The notes: generated by a model from the letters alone, not told the origin. DNA of 64,000 nt from Macrosoma leucophasiata (GCA_036365455.1 JAWQUS010000016.1:10687001-10751000); one strand, 5' to 3'. Numbered from the stretch's first letter, positions 47,593-58,655 are shown. Numbers and translations: made by a program.

Positions 47593-47907
47593 TTATTATG
47601 AAGCTGAAGAGTTTGTTTGCTTGAACGCGCTAAACTCAGAAACTACTGGTCCGAATTAAAAAAATATTTCAGTATTAGATAGCCCTTTTATCGAAGAAGG
47701 CTTTAGTTAAGATGAATAGGAGAGGGTAGGTAACATTGCAACGGCGCGAAGCCGGGGCGGGCCGCTAGTATAAAATAAAAAAGGAACTGTGTAACTTAAA
47801 TAACATTAGGTAGGTACACTTGGTCACGAGTTAGGCACGTCCTCGGAATGTTTGTTAGACTTTGTCGAATTACTTTTGATACGTTATCGATTTACTTGCT
47901 GATTGAT

Positions 47908-47971
47908 GGTGAGAGTCACAGACCGCACTACGACTTTACTTTGAGTCGTAGTGCGGTCTGTGAATCTCACC
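47908..47971. repeat. Near-perfect hairpin, 28-bp arms
   Basis: 47908-47935 and 47944-47971 pair with one mismatch around ttactttg. The arm (gaccgcactacgact) is the end sequence of the MITE at 14508-14670, so this is a minimal or collapsed copy. Confidence 0.8.
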
Positions 47972-48435
47972 CTGAGTTACGAACTGACTTGCTGTTGTAA
48001 TCTTAGCACGTTTTACGTGATTTTGGTTTGTCAGACAAAAGTTCGAAGGTATTCCGCTGGCTTTCTTCAAAGTTTGGGGGTTACAATAAGTCACCCGCAA
48101 ACTATGACCAAAAATTATCTAAATACGATTGAGAAATACTTAGTATTATTTTATACAGAAAACTAACACTTGCCCACGCCATTGTCCGCATGGAATTCGG
48201 AACAAAGATGGTGGGACCTTCATACAAACTTTCTATCTACTACTACTACCAGCTAGGGGATTTATTTAAACCCTATAGCACAATTTACTGTGCCTATAGG
48301 TACGGGTTGATTTTTTGAAATAAGAAGTGGTCTTATGTGTGGGTCTTCAACTATTATTATTCGAAACTATATATTTATTTATGAATTAACCATGCGCCAG
48401 TTAACGCCACCTGTTACAACGACCAAAAATTAATT

Positions 48436-48660
48436 AACCGGCGAGTCGTGGGTGTTTGCATGTACGCTTGAATGCATGCATTTACCTCTGTCTACCCCTT
48501 CGCGGATTACAGGCGTGAAGTTGCGTATTCAAAAGATAAATTTATGCTATTATCCGCGGGGTATCGTTGTGTGCCCGAAGAATGCCAATAGTCTTGCCAC
48601 TTATTACACAGGACTCAAAAAAAATACTGGCGAACGGTGGATGCGTTCAAATACACAAAT
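48436..48660 (+). repeat. Two fragments of the tRNA-headed SINE
   Basis: 48436-48528 matches the tail (aaccggcgagtcgtgggtgt, cgcggattacaggcgtgaag). 48560-48650 is a diverged inner part (tgtgtgcccgaagaatgcca, ttattacacaggactcaaaa). Confidence 0.6.
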
Positions 48661-48779
48661 TAATTGTTATACCTCTTCGTCTGTAGGTATATTACTATTT
48701 CAATTCGGACAGGAAGGAGTAAATTCAGATTTAGGTGAAAATATGCTAAGGTATAATAACGAGTACCTCCCATAGTTTT

Positions 48780-49610
48780 TTGCTGTAAAAAGGCTTGCCC
48801 ATAACTCAATGCATACGTTATAAAAAATAAATGTTATTGCTTTAACAGATACGTATATTTTTATGAGATGACGATTGATTTGTCTACTGCTTCATTGTGA
48901 TTTTGTGCTCATCTTTAGAGGTCCATACTAGCATCAATCATATGTCCAAAAATGGAAATAGATATGAAGAATTTTTACAATATTTCTATCATAAATATTA
49001 AAAGAAATACTTCATATAGTCATAAAGCAAGAAAAAATATTCAATAAAGTTAGATCAGTGGTGGACACTTTGTAAGATCGCATTCGGATAATGGGAAAGT
49101 TATTTACACTTGCTCTGCATGCAGACAAACCAATAAGTTGAAATTTTCTGTTGTTTGCTCGGTGTCTGGTTTCCCGAACGCTCGAAATTTATAGATTTTA
49201 CTTTAACATATAGGTATGAATCGCCCGAACCGTGTATCATGAATAACATGTGACTGTTAATCTATCTAGAAGCCTCAGTTTTAATAGATCACTACATATT
49301 GGATAACATATTTTTGAAGATGGTTCATTGTAACAATATTTTTGGATGATATTACAAGCGGCTTGGTTTTGCTATCTCTCCTCTCCCTTGGCCACAGTTT
49401 CTCCTTTTTTAAACTTTTTACTTTGTCCGACGATGTATCGGTTCTAAACGGTTGTTCGTGGATGGAAATTGTATTGCAGAAGTAATTACTATTTTACAAT
49501 ATAGTGCTTCTACGGTCTAAACAAAGCCACTAAATATTAGATAAGAATTATGTTTTCGAAAATCACGTTTCAATTAATTTTATTGTTAGTCCTTGGTTTC
49601 AGTTAAACCT
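48780..49610. other. No gene seen
   Basis: Short frames without domains. No repeat was recognised. Confidence 0.4.
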
Positions 49611-49614
49611 TAGA

Positions 49615-49866
49615 TTGTAACAACAACTAACATCAAGAAAATTAATTGGAATGGAAAAGGTAATCGCCTTAGGTAGTATCTAAGTACTTGTGTATAGGTG
49701 ACAGGATAATGGCCGATCCTAAGCTTACATAATGGTGTTTCAGTATTAACTGAGCGTCTTTAACGAGCGTCTTTCACTTCCCGCTGTAATTTGGTCTGTG
49801 GGTAATTATTCTAAATATACGTATAACACGATCAAAGCTTTAGTGAAGAGTTAGAAACAGGTTTTA
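49615..49866. repeat. Duplicated block, inverse partner at 16690-16945
   Basis: In reverse complement it follows 16690-16945 across about 250 bp with scattered substitutions and small gaps. It abuts a Helitron end at 49874. Confidence 0.75.
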
Positions 49867-49873
49867 TAAACAA

Positions 49874-50170
49874 CTAGCTGGCCCGGCGAACTTCGTATCG
49901 CTTTATAGTAAAAATTAAAAAATACAGTTGTAGCGAAAGTAACAAACAGCAATTGATTTTTGAAAATTGCATGGCCTGTCCAGTTTCGGTAATACATCAA
50001 AATAAAAAGTGTACGTCATAATGGCGGGCAATTGACATTTGAATTTAAAAAAATATTGTTTTTATTTCACGAATTATCAAAAGATACGAATTTTGTATCG
50101 ACGACGACGATACATGTTATCGACTCAGAATAATATTTTTTTTACGATCTTTAATTGTAAATAGGTTTCA
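49874..50170 (-). mobile_element. Helitron-like fragment
   Basis: It begins ctagctggcccggcgaactt (reads ...GGGCCAGCTAG as a 3' end on the minus strand) after an A at 49873. It contains gcatggcctgtccagtttcg and cgacgacgacgatacatg. The 5' end is not found, so the right border is approximate. Confidence 0.5.
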
Positions 50171-50281
50171 ATCGAGTCTACCGTAGATCTGTGGCCGAAA
50201 AAATGACATATAATGTCTGTGCTTAGGTCCATAATGGCGGATGTTAAAAATTGAATATTAACATTGTGCATTTTTAACCAC

Positions 50282-50742
50282 AAATGTCATCAACTCTACC
50301 ACCACCATCACCGCCATCGTCACCACCACCACAATCACCACCACCACAGTCACCGCTACCACCTCCACCACCGCCACCAGCACAAACGTCACTCGATAGC
50401 GTTTATCGACGTCACCACCAACACCAACATCACCAAACACCTATGCCACCAATGCCACCAAAACCACCACCACTACCACCACAACCAATTCCTCCAAAAC
50501 TTCCAACAACATCACCAATGTCACGAACGCCACTAATGCCTCCATCGCGACTAAAAACCATCACCACCACCACCAACGCCATCAACACCGCCACCAGAGT
50601 CACCAACAATACCTACGCCACCAATGACACCAAAGCCACTAACGTCACTAACGCAACTAACGCCACCAACGCCACCACCACCACCACCACCACCACCACC
50701 ACTACCAACACCACTAATGCCACCAACACCCACTAACTCCAC
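50282..50742. repeat. (ACC)n-type minisatellite, 460 bp
   Basis: Imperfect acc/cca triplets mixed with atc, aac and gcc. The plus strand gives a 150-codon Pro/Thr-rich frame and the minus strand a Gly/Val-rich one. Both follow from the repeat, and neither has a domain. I do not call a gene. Confidence 0.9.
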
Positions 50743-51256
50743 CAAATACCTAAAAATTCTGTGAAAATTTGAGGCGTCTACTTGCTACCATTATTATTAT
50801 CGAGCAAAAACTACATGAAAAAAAAACACGTTTATTGTATGCCCCCCTGAACCCCTTAATATTTTCATTTTCTTATTTATTGTACTTCATTTTGTCGTTA
50901 TAGCAGTAGCAGAAATACATAATTTGTAAAAATTGTAGCTTTCTAGCTACCTATCACTGTATGTGAGATACAGCCTGGTGACAGAATTAGTAATAAGGTC
51001 CGTTTTTACCTTTTAGTTACGGAAGCCTAAAAAAGATAGAAGATAGAGAATAGTTTCAAATGAGCATTTATTGAAATGATAAGTATTCATTACACATTTT
51101 TGAACGCACGCGTAATACTTTTCAATCTTTTTTTAAAAAAAAAGCAATATAAGATTTTTGTTATTCCCCGTTTAAAGAGCTTGGCCAAAGACCATGACGC
51201 TCTATACGTTCACATGAATTACATTCATCATTAAAAAAAAAATAATCAAACAACAT

Positions 51257-51945
51257 TAGCTCATTGACAATTGATATAGTTGCAACAGTATTCTGGCGTC
51301 ATCCGTAGTAGGATCTGCCAGGACACTGTTGCAATGTCCTATTTCTAATGAAGCCCTGCGATGAGCCTCACCCCGAACACAACAATATAAGTTCTGGCGG
51401 GAATCTTGAAAGAGGCGTGTGGTGCTCTTATTTTATTTCATTTTCTTGGTGTATTTTTGAGTTATATTAAATGGAGTTGGTAGCATTTTGTTTGATATAG
51501 GCTTATTACAGTGCCCGTGTATAGTGAAATACAATAATAGTGCGAAAACACGTCCTTTCGTGTTGCCTCCAAAACTTCATTGTAAATGTTCTGGTAAAGT
51601 TTACGAATATGAGGTATCGTTTTACTTGACACTGGCAACATGCGTAATAGCGATGCAATAATATAAAAAAAATCAATACACGTAAAAGTTTATTCATACA
51701 TTTTAAATAGTTTATGAACGGATGCATAAATGTCAATCATTACTTACAGATTTTGACAAAAAAAATTGACAGCAGCGAAACTAAAGAACTTTTAGGTTTT
51801 TCAAATATTCGTAAATTTTTCTTATTTTTATGATGTATTCTGATTCAGGGCGGAGAAAAATCCAACAAATCAAAAACCATGAAAATTGGTCCAGCAGATC
51901 TCGAGTTATAAGTGTTGTAACAAACCCGACTTTGTTTTATATATA
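51257..51945 (+). repeat. ~690-bp repeat, most complete copy
   Basis: From tgatatagttgcaacagtat through gtcatccgtagtaggatctg, ctttcgtgttgcctccaaaac and ccatgaaaattggtccagca, to gttgtaacaaacccgacttt. The right end, read in reverse (gtcgggtttgttacaacact), resembles the start of lepidopteran Helitron-type elements, but no CTAG end was found. Other copies are at 41160-41560, 57634-58031 and 58032-58655. Confidence 0.8.
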
Positions 51946-53935
51946 CAAATATTTTTAGTACATTCGGTAGACACTTGTGTCTTTTCGGTGGACCCTTATA
52001 ATCGTTTTTTTGTAGTAACTACTGTAATCCTTTACTTTGATCTCAGACAATAATATATTTTTGTTATAATTGATGTCTTTTATTATAAGTAATAAAGGGT
52101 AAATTTCAAAAATACATTTTTTTTTAAATTTGTCGACCCTGTTTTGACACTGACCCTTACATGTTTTTTAGTAATTGTAAGAATTTTTATTTAATATTGT
52201 ATTTTTGAAATGTAAACTTCTTAAGCGGCGCTTTGCACTTTTTATTATGGGTAAAAATGTTAAACTCGCGTCATAACACGTGATCCCGATCGAAAATGGG
52301 TAAGACAAATTTTATCGTCTTGCATCAGAAAATCTTGAACTAGGCGTTGATTAAGGAATTGGTTTACGATTTTTTTCGAATCATAGAAAGCAAACTAATT
52401 CCTGTAGCAAGAATCGTTTTTAAAAATAAGAATACAATAGAAAATTGTTTTTTGTTTGTCATATTCAATAACTTTTTCATTTCTTTAGAATTTAAGGTCT
52501 GTTAAATTTAGACCTCATTTATCTGCTGTCTAGACAACATTTTACATCATTAATAAAATTATTCCAATCATTCATCATGAAAAAAGGTGTAAGGAAATTA
52601 CCACATTAATAATTTTCGCCCCAAATAAATGCACTCGCTACGGCACAAAGTGGAAATAATTAAGCGGCTGTTATTACTCGCATATTAATTAGTAGCCGAA
52701 AAATCGGGAATTTTTGTAATGGGATTAACACTATGCTGTACCGAAACATATGTATTGACGTTTATTACAATAAGTTGCTCGTTTGGACCCATTTCGGACC
52801 GCACTGAAATTAATTTATAATGGATGTAAATCAGGGGCAGGGCGTGTGTGACACCGATGACCAATTAATGTCACATACATATCAGCTGACCCGTGACACG
52901 ATGCCGCCATTCACAGAATAGATTCGACTATAATTTTAGCCTGGCTAGGTTTGTAACTGAGGTAAATTTAGACTGGACGCATAAAAGGAATTCTGTATAA
53001 AATATGTATAAGCAAATCTGTGATTTGACTAGCATCAAAAGAGAGTATTCTGATTTTAATGTAGAATGTAGCGCTTTTTCATAATTTAGAATTGACAAGA
53101 AAGATATCATAAAGGGGTTATATTTGTAAAAAAAAACCACATTCATATCTACGAATAAAAATGCGTTGATGTATACATGGAATACTTACGTTTAAAGCCA
53201 CGGCATACATTAACCATGAAAAGCTAGGATATAATACTGCAATAACATTGACAGGACATACTGAACAGTGTTTTCATAAACGTAGGTATACGGGTAAGTT
53301 ACCGACTTAGGTGACAATTCATCCGCAAATGTAACTTATCCGCGGATGAAATGTCACTACTTATCGACATTTACACAAACTTAAAAAAAAAGTGAGTGTG
53401 TCAGCTCCGACGCGCAACGAGAGCTTACTCGATGTGCGTAAGGATATCGCTAGTGCGTGGCCGAGTGAAAGTGAAGTTCGGTCGTAGCGCTCGTGGGAAT
53501 ATCGCGCGTAACGCCTCAACCTACACTTAATCTTACTCCTCATAAAATTATCGTACAGAGCTTAACTCAAATCGTTTCTTAAGGAGTAAACTCCAAAAAC
53601 TGTCTATAAAATACTGATTTTAAAAACCCATCAAAGGAGCATGAGGTTATTTTTCTCTGAACATTTATTTATACACGTTGATGTCCGTGTACTAGTTCAA
53701 GTAGTAAGTATATAATATATGTTACGTTTAGTGAATTACACGAACACGAAACATAATTTCAAAGTTCCTTGTCAAATATTAGCGTTTTCTTCTTCTAATA
53801 CTTAATTACGTCAGGAGGTATTCCAAAATAGAAAACTTCGTAAAACAACTATTGACACTGAAAGTGTTAACTAGTAAAAATACGTGCAAACGTCATCATA
53901 ACAAATGCAAATATAAAAAAAAACATTCGTCATAC
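51946..53935. other. No gene seen
   Basis: AT-rich and without recognisable frames, apart from the GC-richer island listed at 53394-53560. Confidence 0.4.
53394..53560. other. GC-richer island, candidate promoter or 5' exon
   Basis: CpG-rich text (cagctccgacgcgcaacgag, gtgcgtggccgagtgaaagt, atatcgcgcgtaacgcctca) stands out from AT-rich surroundings. There is no open frame of note. This could be a first untranslated exon or promoter of a gene outside the window. Confidence 0.25.
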
Positions 53936-54025
53936 CAGGTTTTCCCTCCCGCAAAAGAAAATTTTTTACTTGAGGTTAAAGTGTAATTTACCGGAACGAG
54001 AGACCGGATGAAAAATAAACATCAC

Positions 54026-54155
54026 CTGGTGGTTGGAATGACGGATATTTTTCTGAAGAGGCGTACCGCGACGATGCGTAAATCTTCGTCTTGCATCTAC
54101 TTACTCATATTTATTCAGGTCAAGACACTTCACCTTCTGGTGTAACAGTGTCACA
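54026..54155 (-). pseudogene. Degenerate copy of ODAD4 exon 11
   Basis: It aligns to ODAD4 exon 11 (20105-19954) and about 90 bp of its downstream intron (to 53936). The acceptor (CAG before TGTGACAC) and donor (AG before GTGATG) are kept, and the end still reads QDEDLRIVAVRLFRKISVIP. The middle has lost about 22 bp and a TGA interrupts the frame (54120-54125 area), so it cannot serve as an exon. Confidence 0.8.
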
Positions 54156-54499
54156 CTGGTAAAAGAAAAAAGTAGTTTATAAAGTTGTATTATTTCCCAT
54201 TTGAAAAAGGTTGCATTTACAGTACAACCTTAAGTTAACCGGAACGGTAATAAATTGGTTACCTAGGTTTGGCTGCTAGTGCTAGTCACGATCCTGAAGT
54301 CCATACATGGATCGAAGCACAATTTATCTTCTCTCTTTATCTATCAGCTCGCCGGGTTACAGAGACATAACTTTCGAATCTTGGATATCTTCGTGTACGC
54401 ATTATACGCATACATCCCATTTTTTTAAACCTGTACTTATCGTACATACTGTAGAAATAAAGATTAACAGAACTTATCTTTTTTAAAGAAGGTATAGGC

Positions 54500-54580
54500 A
54501 CGGGTGGTGTGTCAGGACCGGGATATCTGGCGCTCCACACTCTCTGCCTACCCCGTTAGGGCCCTGGCGTGAAGATACAT
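54500..54580. repeat. Half copy of the 13843 hairpin element
   Basis: tcaggaccgggatatctggc, gctccacactctctgcctac and cgttagggccctggcgtgaa match 13817-13882. Confidence 0.7.
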
Positions 54581-55200
54581 AGATACATAATTATCTTTTT
54601 TGTTGTCAAATACATTGTACATTAAGTACAACAACTAACAAATATGAATAATAAAAATGGTTTGATCATTTATTATAATATGCAACTAACTTTTTTATTT
54701 AAAATAATAAAATTAATAAAAAAAAAATTTTTTGATATGAAATAATTTGTAAAAAAAAACAATCTTAATTCTGTCTTCTCTGGAAGGATTTCTTGGAACA
54801 GGGATCTTAAAAGAAAGCATCTAGAACTTGTTCATTACAATATTCCCTTTGAATTATATTCCGAGAATTCTCATTCACAATAATAACCACGTTATTAACG
54901 TTCTGATAAATCTAAAACTGTTCATAAATTACAAAACCATTTTTATCATTTGTATTTAAATATAGTTCTTGGATTTTTTTTGAACTTGAAGTTTGAAAAA
55001 CGATTCATAATGTAAAAATCGAACCCTTATAGTAGTATAGTAGATATTTGAATTTATCTTCCCAACAAAAACATTTTCATATAAATGCCAAGACTTTTTT
55101 GTAGAGACAAGTTTGTAACTGTTAAACTTTACAGCTCAGTCCAAGTGAGTGGCTTGTCCGTTTCGTCACAACACGACAACATTAACGTTTGATTGAAAGG
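54581..55200. other. No gene seen
   Basis: Very AT-rich with homopolymer A runs. No feature is recognised before the MITE. Confidence 0.4.
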
Positions 55201-55514
55201 CATAGAGCAACTCGACCCATCGGTCGCGACGGACCAGAGGGGAGTAGCCATAGCGTTTATTGCCGATGCAAAGCAGTGTGTCATTTTTTGCGGGGGGAAA
55301 TTCGTGTGACACACACTCACACTACAAAAATCGTCTATTACTACGAAACTCACACTTCGACTTCAACAAAATACATAAACAATTTCACGCACACATTTAA
55401 ATATCTGGGCGTCAGGCATAGGACCATTTGGTCTTATACTTTGACAGAGGGGTTAGCCTGCATATGCCTACTCCCATCCGGTCCGCCGCGGCCGGTGGCC
55501 CGTGTTGCTCTATG
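55201..55514. mobile_element. hAT-like MITE, copy 2
   Basis: The inverted ends catagagcaactcgacccat and gggccaccggccgcggcgga pair (the latter as the inverse of the right end). The right end is ggcccgtgttgctctatg. The flanks ttgaaagg and atgaatgg agree at 6 of 8 bases, so the duplication has decayed. It is closely related to 29517-29809 and 57223-57539. Confidence 0.82.
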
Positions 55515-55684
55515 ATGAATGGTTATGTCTAGACGCCAGGCTAGATAGATTAAATAACAAGGACCTCGAATATTTGTGTAAGTACATTCAAGGATGGTTT
55601 GCATTCACCATGGGACCCAATAAGTGGAATCGGATAGAACAACATACACTGGATGCGCTAATTTTAAATCATAAATTGGAATAA
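55515..55684 (+). pseudogene. Possible terminal coding exon of an unknown gene
   Basis: Directly after the MITE the plus strand is open for EWLCLDARLDRLNNKDLEYL and CKYIQGWFAFTMGPNKWNRI, then EQHTLDALILNHKLE and a TAA stop. The composition is protein-like and not repeat-like. Its last part has a diverged, stop-containing partner at 32890-32960. The 5' part is cut by the MITE. I do not recognise the family. Codon-level conservation between the two copies is not preserved, so at least one copy is dead. Confidence 0.3.
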
Positions 55685-55711
55685 GAATATTTGGCTTACA
55701 TTGTAATACAA

Positions 55712-56085
55712 GCTTGGAAGCGCGCATGGCTCAACGGCTGGTGTAGATCATAAGCGATCTACTCGGTTAAGCACTACGGGCGCGGTCGGATAGTGTGATG
55801 GGTGACCGCTAGTGGCAAATATAATGCGCGTTTCCGTGTGTTGGAGAGCACGTTAAGCCGTCGGTCCCGGTAGCTATCGATAGATAGCAGTCGTTAAGCC
55901 TTGTCGGAGGCCTTATGGGCGGTTTGAAAATATCCGACAGCGGGTTGGCTACTAACCCACCCACCTCTACCAATCCGCATTGGAGCAGTGTGGTGGAGTA
56001 AGCTCCAGGCCTTCCCCCAAAAAGGGGAGAGCTTCGTGCCCAGCAGTGGGACGTATAATGGGTTGCCATTATTATTGTTATACAA
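55712..56085 (+). mobile_element. 5S rRNA-headed SINE with RTE-like tail
   Basis: Near the left, ctactcggttaagcactacgggcgcgg then atgggtgaccgc reproduces the internal promoter region of 5S rRNA (its C box and neighbours). The right half (ccaggccttcccccaaaaag, cagcagtgggacgtataatg) followed by a tattattgttat tail is the 3' end of an RTE-type LINE. A 5S head plus a LINE tail is the structure of a 5S-derived SINE. It sits between the two duplicated blocks at 55628 and 56196. Confidence 0.75.
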
Positions 56086-56195
56086 TACGTAACGTTCGTC
56101 TCATTTATGGCAAATAGAGTAGGAATGATAAGATAGAGATGTTCAAACCACACTCAGTATAATTTAAGAAAATGGGTAATATTTAAAGTTGGCCA

Positions 56196-56425
56196 GCTGT
56201 TAAACTTCATGCTGACATCTATACGCCTAATGTAAGTGGTACTTAGACTAGAGCTCTGTGAAACAAACTTTTCAGCTCACGATCATCCTTCAACCACTAT
56301 CGACGACTAACCACATACTTTGCCAAATATCATAGTTTCAATATCGAAATGTCTGGTTCTAGTTTTAATTACGTTAATACAACTAGATTCAGGATTAGAG
56401 GACGCCCAATTTCGCTATCACAGCT
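56196..56425 (+). repeat. Duplicated block, partner at 33115-33310
   Basis: cagctgttaaacttcatgct, gtaagtggtact, gagctctgtgaaacaaactt, cactatcgacgactaa and ctggttctagttttaattac match the partner in order. It carries the shifted signal-peptide frame from about 56368. Confidence 0.75.
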
Positions 56426-56584
56426 ATCTTTCCAGGTCAGAGTAGCCACAATTATTAAAATATACGTTTTGTTGAAACATTGATTCAACACAAACAACAT
56501 TATTATGGCCTCGTAATAACTATCACAGAGACTGTAATATTTATTTTTCGCAATAACACATGCGAGTGAACTTTAAAAAACGGA

Positions 56585-56752
56585 AATAAATATTTGACTT
56601 CGGGCAGGAATAGAACCTGCGACCTTCAGGATAACCAGTCCAGCCGCTTTACAACTAAACTACCAACCACTAAGTTTCGGTAGCTTAGTGGTAAAGCGGC
56701 TAGACTGGTTATCCTGATTCAGGTTCGATTCCTGCCTGAAGTCAATTTTCAG
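56585..56752. repeat. Inverted pair of tRNA-like sequences
   Basis: On the left (minus) gacttcgggcaggaatagaa to ccgctttacaactaaactac. On the right (plus) cggtagcttagtggtaaagc to ggttcgattcctgcctgaag. The two face each other across a short spacer and would fold into one long stem. Same family as 14152-14228. Confidence 0.7.
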
Positions 56753-56814
56753 GACATAAGTTCTTTCCGTTTTTTCTTTAATTTATAAAATATCACAGAC
56801 ACGTTTTGGGTCTC

Positions 56815-56895
56815 AGACGAGCCAATGGTTTCTGGTTTTTGTGTAGATGTCTGTAGGCTGCAGTAATTACTTAACATGTGAGCTGCATGCTGATG
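56815..56895 (+). repeat. Fragment of the ~290-bp repeat
   Basis: ggtttctggtttttgtgtag, atgtctgtaggctgcagtaa and acttaacatgtgagctgcatgctg match the poly(A)-side end. A diverged tRNA-headed SINE body follows (56940-57140). Confidence 0.5.
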
Positions 56896-57222
56896 ATGAT
56901 GACGAATCTCTACTACTGGTAAGGTAAGGATCCGTGTTTAACCCCTGTGTCCGGGATATGTGCTAATGGATTTCTTTTTTGTTTTCATTTTCTCAGAGCT
57001 ATTTTGGAATTTGATAATGTGTTCGGTGATATCAATAGGCCACTTATTGCGTGGGATGAAATGTAATGAACTGGCGAATTTTCGGTGTTTGCGAGTATGG
57101 CATGAATTAATTGTATGTGTTTACTTCTACTTATAGGCTTGAAATTAAATTAATATTGTTACAGTTAAGATGGACATTGTAATGCAATTCTTCAATAAAT
57201 AAGAAAATTTAATTATTTGTAG

Positions 57223-57539
57223 CATAGAGCAACACGGGCCACTGGCCGCGGCGGATCGGAGGGGAGTAGCTATAGTTATGCAGGCTTTACCCTCTGTCAA
57301 AGTACCAAATGGTCCTATGCCTGTTGCCCAGATATTGAAATATGTAAGTGAAATTGTTTATGTAGGTATTTTGTTAAAGTCAGGGTGTGAGTTTCGTAGT
57401 AATAGACGATTTTTGTAGTGTGCGTGTGTGATGCACGCATTTCCCCTCAAATGACAGACTGTTTTACATCGGTAATAAACGCTGTGGCTACTCCCCTCCG
57501 GTCCGCCGCGACCGGACCAGTGGGCCGAGTTGCTCTATG
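57223..57539. mobile_element. hAT-like MITE, copy 3
   Basis: Ends catagagcaacacgggccac and its inverse at ...gagttgctctatg. It is flanked by the exact 8-bp direct repeat ATTTGTAG (57215-57222 and 57540-57547). Orientation is opposite to copies 1 and 2. No transposase is present. Confidence 0.9.
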
Positions 57540-57633
57540 ATTTGTAGGTTCTACACAGTAGCAAAATAACCCCTAAAGTTTTTCTGAAATGTAGATTCTA
57601 TTAACATCAACGTCCAGTAATTTACGGTTTCAA

Positions 57634-58031
57634 TCTATATTTAAAAAACAAAGTCGGGTTTGTTACAACACTTATAACTCGAGATCTGCTGGACCAATTT
57701 TCATGGTTTTTGATTTGTTGGATTTGTCTCCGCCCCGAATAACAGAATACATCATAAAAATAAGAAAAATTGACGAATATTTGAAAAAACCTAAAAGTTC
57801 TTTAGTTTCGGTGCTGTCTTTTTTTATGTCAAATTCTTCATTGACATTTATGCATGCGTTCATAAACTATTTAAAATGTATGAATAAACTTTTACGTGTA
57901 TTGATTTTTTTTTATATTATTGCATCGCTATTACGCATGTTGCCAGTGTCAAGTAAAACGATATCTCATATTCGTAAACTTTACCAGAACATTTACAATG
58001 AAGTTTTGGAGGCAACACGAAAGGACGTGGA
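57634..58031 (-). repeat. ~690-bp repeat, inverse partial copy
   Basis: Runs from caaagtcgggtttgttacaa to ggcaacacgaaaggacgtg, the inverse of 51545-51945. It is joined at once to a plus-oriented copy (58032-58655). Confidence 0.8.
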
Positions 58032-58655
58032 CGTGATATAGTTGCAACAGTATTCTGGCGTCATCCGTAGTAGGATCTGCCAGGACACTGTTGCAATGTC
58101 CTATTTCTAATGAAGCCCTGCGATGAGCCTCACCCCGAACACAACAATATAAGTTCTGGCGGGAACCTTGAAAGAGGCGTGTATTTTTGAGTTATATTAA
58201 ATGGAGTTGGTAGCATTTTGTTTGATATAGGCATATTACAGTGCCCGTGTATAGTGAAATATAATAATAGTGCGAAAACACGTCCTTTCGTGTTGCCTCC
58301 AAAACTTCATTGTAAATGTTCTGGTAAAGTTTACGAATATGAGATATCGTTTTACTTGACACTGGCAACATGCGTAATAGCGATGCAATAATATAAAAAA
58401 AAATCAATACACGTAAAAGTTTATTCATACATTTTAAAGAGTTTATGAACGGATGCATAAATGTCAATCATTACTTACAGATTTTGACAAAAAAATTGAC
58501 AGCACCGAAACTAAAGAACTTTTAGGTTTTTTCAAATATTCGTCAATTTTTCTTATTTTTATGATGTATTCTGTTATTCGGGGCGGAGACAAATCTAACA
58601 AATCAAAAACCATGAAAATTGGTCCAGCGGATCTCGAGTTATAAGTGTTGTAACA
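58032..58655 (+). repeat. ~690-bp repeat, plus copy
   Basis: From gatatagttgcaacagtatt to ctcgagttataagtgttgta, with a 40-bp deletion near 58182 relative to 51257-51945. With the preceding copy it forms a large imperfect inverted repeat. Confidence 0.8.

Larger units (their letters stand above)
46405..47768 (+). mobile_element. Helitron-like element split by a mariner
   Basis: 5' piece: TCTGTACTAATAT after an A (46404). 3' piece (47594-47768): tattatgaagctgaagagttt, gaacgcgctaaactcagaaa, ctactggtccgaatt, and the end cgaagccggggcgggccgCTAG before a T (47769). These are well-known words of the lepidopteran Helitron-type family with a 5' TCTATACTAATATTAT start. The mariner interrupts it within 15 bp of its 5' end. 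Confidence 0.75.

Noticed and set aside
50284..50736. 150-codon Pro/Thr-rich open frame
   Set aside because: It is produced by the (ACC)n repeat. The opposite strand is also open, and there is no domain or splice context.
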